Below, one piece after another: positions 62,469 to 64,000 of a DNA stretch of 64,000 nucleotides; position 1 is the first letter of the stretch; each line of letters starts with the position of its first letter. The stretch is from an uncultured Saprospiraceae bacterium (GTDB taxonomy: Bacteria; Bacteroidota; Bacteroidia; Chitinophagales; Saprospiraceae): the NCBI GenBank assembly GCA_938015595.1, contig CALLPI010000005.1:62001-126000 (forward strand), read 5' to 3'. Both the position numbers and the translations under genes were made by a program. The notes beneath the pieces are model-generated. The model searched no databases. It was not told the DNA's origin and saw nothing but the letters and a program-made list of their open reading frames with translations.

Positions 62469-64000
62469 TTACCTGCCCAAGCTACGATACCCTTTCCAAG
62501 CAATTTCCAGGTCTTGTTCTACTTGGTAATTCTTGGCGTACAGCATGTTGAGGCGCTGTATGGTGGCTTGGTCACTGGGGCGCACTGGCAGGCCGTCCAG
62601 CGGATTCAGTACACTGGGCGGCAGCGGCGGCAGCGCGCTATCGGACTCCGTTGTGAAAGCGTAGCCCACCCAGGTTTTACGGCCTGCTGCCACCAAAGCC
62701 ATATTGTGCAATAGGCCGAGAGGCTGACGTACTCCTACCAGGTGCAAGGGCAGCGTAGCCAGCAAAGCCAAGGTCCACAGCAAATCAAAGAGGCGTTTGT
62801 GCCGCCGGTGTAGCGCAGTAGCTATGTTAAAGCGAATATCTATAGTGTATAGTTCGCCAGGCGTGTTTTTGGACTGGCTGCCGATGATGCTCAGGCTGTC
62901 TTCGGGTACTATTTTGTAGCTAAGGTGGGGCCCTAAGCGCGACATGATGCGCATGATATCTTGTGAGCCCACATCAGCACTGCAAAAAATAATTTCCTCA
63001 ATGCGATAGATGAGCACTATGTCATCAATATTGTCCAAATACCCCAAGAAAACAGCCGGGTCGGCATCCAAATCAGGCGACACCGCCCCGATGTAATGTA
63101 CTGGCGCCTGTATTTGTTGCAATAAGCCCTGTACGCGGCGTACCTCCTCCTCACGGCCCGCAATGATCACATTGCGCGTCAGGGGTTTGCCTACTCTCAG
63201 ATTTCGATAGTGTACGAAATGGATGGCGGTCCTTGTTATTATTGTTGCTATTACTGCCCATGCAGTACCCAATACAATCAGCGCCCGTGAGGAGCGGTAA
63301 GCCATATCGAGAAAACCATACACTGCCGCTATGAGTAAAGACCCCAACAGCAGCCCCCTGATAAGTCGGCGAAGGTGGCCCGGCTCGTCGTACCCGCCAC
63401 TGAAGTACACTCCTGCAAGCCATAGTAGCGTGTAGAGTGGTGCGTTGGTCCACTCAAAATGGCTATGTGCAAAGTAGTTAGCATCACTATGATAATACAC
63501 TGCCCAAAAATCCTTGAGCAAGAGCAGCCCAGTGTAGATCAATCCGGCATCCATCAAGGGTAGTGCTGCTCGCTTAAGCCAATTGCCCACTAGTGTCAGC
63601 GCTGCTCGAAACCAAATAGCGCTCTGTAGCATCGTGACCAACAGCGCTGCTTGCCGCCCTCTAAAGTGCTTGCGTGCAAAGATGATCATAGCCTGGTAAA
63701 ACACCCGCACATAGTTGAGGCTGCCTTTTTTGGTACTTTCGCCTTTGTAGTGGATGATGGTGGTGCCGGGGTAGTAGTAATTCTTGTAACTCGCCCTCAG
63801 GATACGATACGATAGGTCAATATCCTCGCCATACATAAAGAAGGCTTCGTCCAGTAGGCCTACTTCCTGTAATACGCTGCGCCTCATCCACATAAAAGCA
63901 CCCGCCAGCACCTCTACTTCGTGAATCTGATGCTCGTCGAGATAGCCTAGATGGTAGTGGTTAAACCAGCGTGACCGCGGGAAAATGCGCGACAGGCCAA
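62469..64000 (-). CDS. Glycosyltransferase (GT2) fused to a degenerate sugar-transferase end, 5' end outside window
   Basis: The frame stays open to the right edge, so the N-terminus lies beyond base 64000; about 510 residues are visible. They begin inside a GT2 domain (AGAFMWMRR, EAFFMYGEDIDLSYRIL). Five or more membrane helices follow, then a Rossmann-like segment (RNVIIAGREEEVRRVQGLL... EEIIFCSADVGSQDIMRIMSRLG) as in the N-terminal part of polyprenyl sugar transferases. The C-terminal segment (KRLFDLLWTLALLATLPLHLVG, then MALVAAGRKTWVGYAF) matches the ends of bacterial sugar transferases but lacks their catalytic middle. It is probably in lipid-linked glycan or LPS assembly at the inner membrane. 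Whether the second part is active is doubtful. Confidence 0.75.
   Translation of the reverse strand, partial: GLSRIFPRSRWFNHYHLGYLDEHQIHEVEVLAGAFMWMRRSVLQEVGLLDEAFFMYGEDIDLSYRILRASYKNYYYPGTTIIHYKGESTKKGSLNYVRVFYQAMIIFARKHFRGRQAALLVTMLQSAIWFRAALTLVGNWLKRAALPLMDAGLIYTGLLLLKDFWAVYYHSDANYFAHSHFEWTNAPLYTLLWLAGVYFSGGYDEPGHLRRLIRGLLLGSLLIAAVYGFLDMAYRSSRALIVLGTAWAVIATIITRTAIHFVHYRNLRVGKPLTRNVIIAGREEEVRRVQGLLQQIQAPVHYIGAVSPDLDADPAVFLGYLDNIDDIVLIYRIEEIIFCSADVGSQDIMRIMSRLGPHLSYKIVPEDSLSIIGSQSKNTPGELYTIDIRFNIATALHRRHKRLFDLLWTLALLATLPLHLVGVRQPLGLLHNMALVAAGRKTWVGYAFTTESDSALPPLPPSVLNPLDGLPVRPSDQATIQRLNMLYAKNYQVEQDLEIAWKGYRSLGR

Noticed and set aside
1-64000. CRISPR array, phage, IS element, tRNA or rRNA genes
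   Set aside because: No spaced repeats, transposase or integrase, tRNA cloverleaf or rRNA motifs were seen; only the tmRNA.

Overview
This window is a piece of a chromosome from a member of the Bacteroidota, most likely near the Saprospirales/Chitinophagales. The evidence is type IX secretion (T9SS) sorting tails on four secreted proteins, SprB and GEVED repeat domains, SusC/FecA-like TonB-dependent receptors, a CHU-type gliding C-terminus, recurrent TAnnTTTG promoter elements, and a tmRNA whose tag reads GETRYAMAA. GC content is about 50 percent. I see no rRNA, tRNA, CRISPR, phage or insertion sequence. Both ends cut through genes: a TonB receptor on the left and a glycosyltransferase on the right.

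Layout. 0-9.4 kb: TonB receptor end, a large subtilisin-like T9SS protease, an alkyl-base DNA glycosylase, a PKD-type T9SS protein. 9.4-12.5 kb: a one-domain LytTR regulator and a class III polyhydroxyalkanoate synthase operon (phaE-phaC). 12.7-17.8 kb: a beta-barrel protein, a lipoprotein pullulanase, recG. 18-22.8 kb: a vanadium-haloperoxidase-like lipoprotein, a FecA-like receptor, an FKBP lipoprotein. 22.8-30.1 kb, minus strand: DUF5683-parB-parA, an UPF0173 hydrolase, a TPR protein and gyrA. 30.2-35.3 kb: small conserved proteins, a bicarbonate-type unit (SulP transporter, beta carbonic anhydrase, SLATT/DUF4231 protein), and a highly degenerate HemC homologue. 35.4-41.8 kb: LVIVD lipoprotein, beta-barrel protein, ECF sigma factor, a sigma-linked membrane/barrel protein, and a gliding-type T9SS protein. 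41.9-47.6 kb: two glycosyltransferases, ribBA with a ruined GTP cyclohydrolase half, and an M16 peptidase homologue without its zinc motif. 47.6-51.1 kb: an internally duplicated RDD protein, short asparaginase, small membrane protein, MFS transporter, lipoprotein. 51.2-51.5 kb: ssrA (tmRNA). 51.7-64 kb: saccharopine-dehydrogenase-like enzyme, an unknown protein, a radical SAM protein, an IGHMBP2-like helicase, a large T9SS protein, a TPR-like protein and a glycosyltransferase fused to a degenerate sugar-transferase end.

Most of the window is ordinary housekeeping and envelope biology. The best leads are three degenerate enzymes (HemC-like, the RibA half of RibBA, M16), a very recent in-frame RDD domain duplication, the ECF sigma/beta-barrel fusion pair, a 26-bp near-perfect hairpin at 60.05 kb, the standalone LytTR gene beside the PHA operon, and the SulP-carbonic anhydrase-SLATT unit. 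I found no clear previously undescribed multi-gene system.
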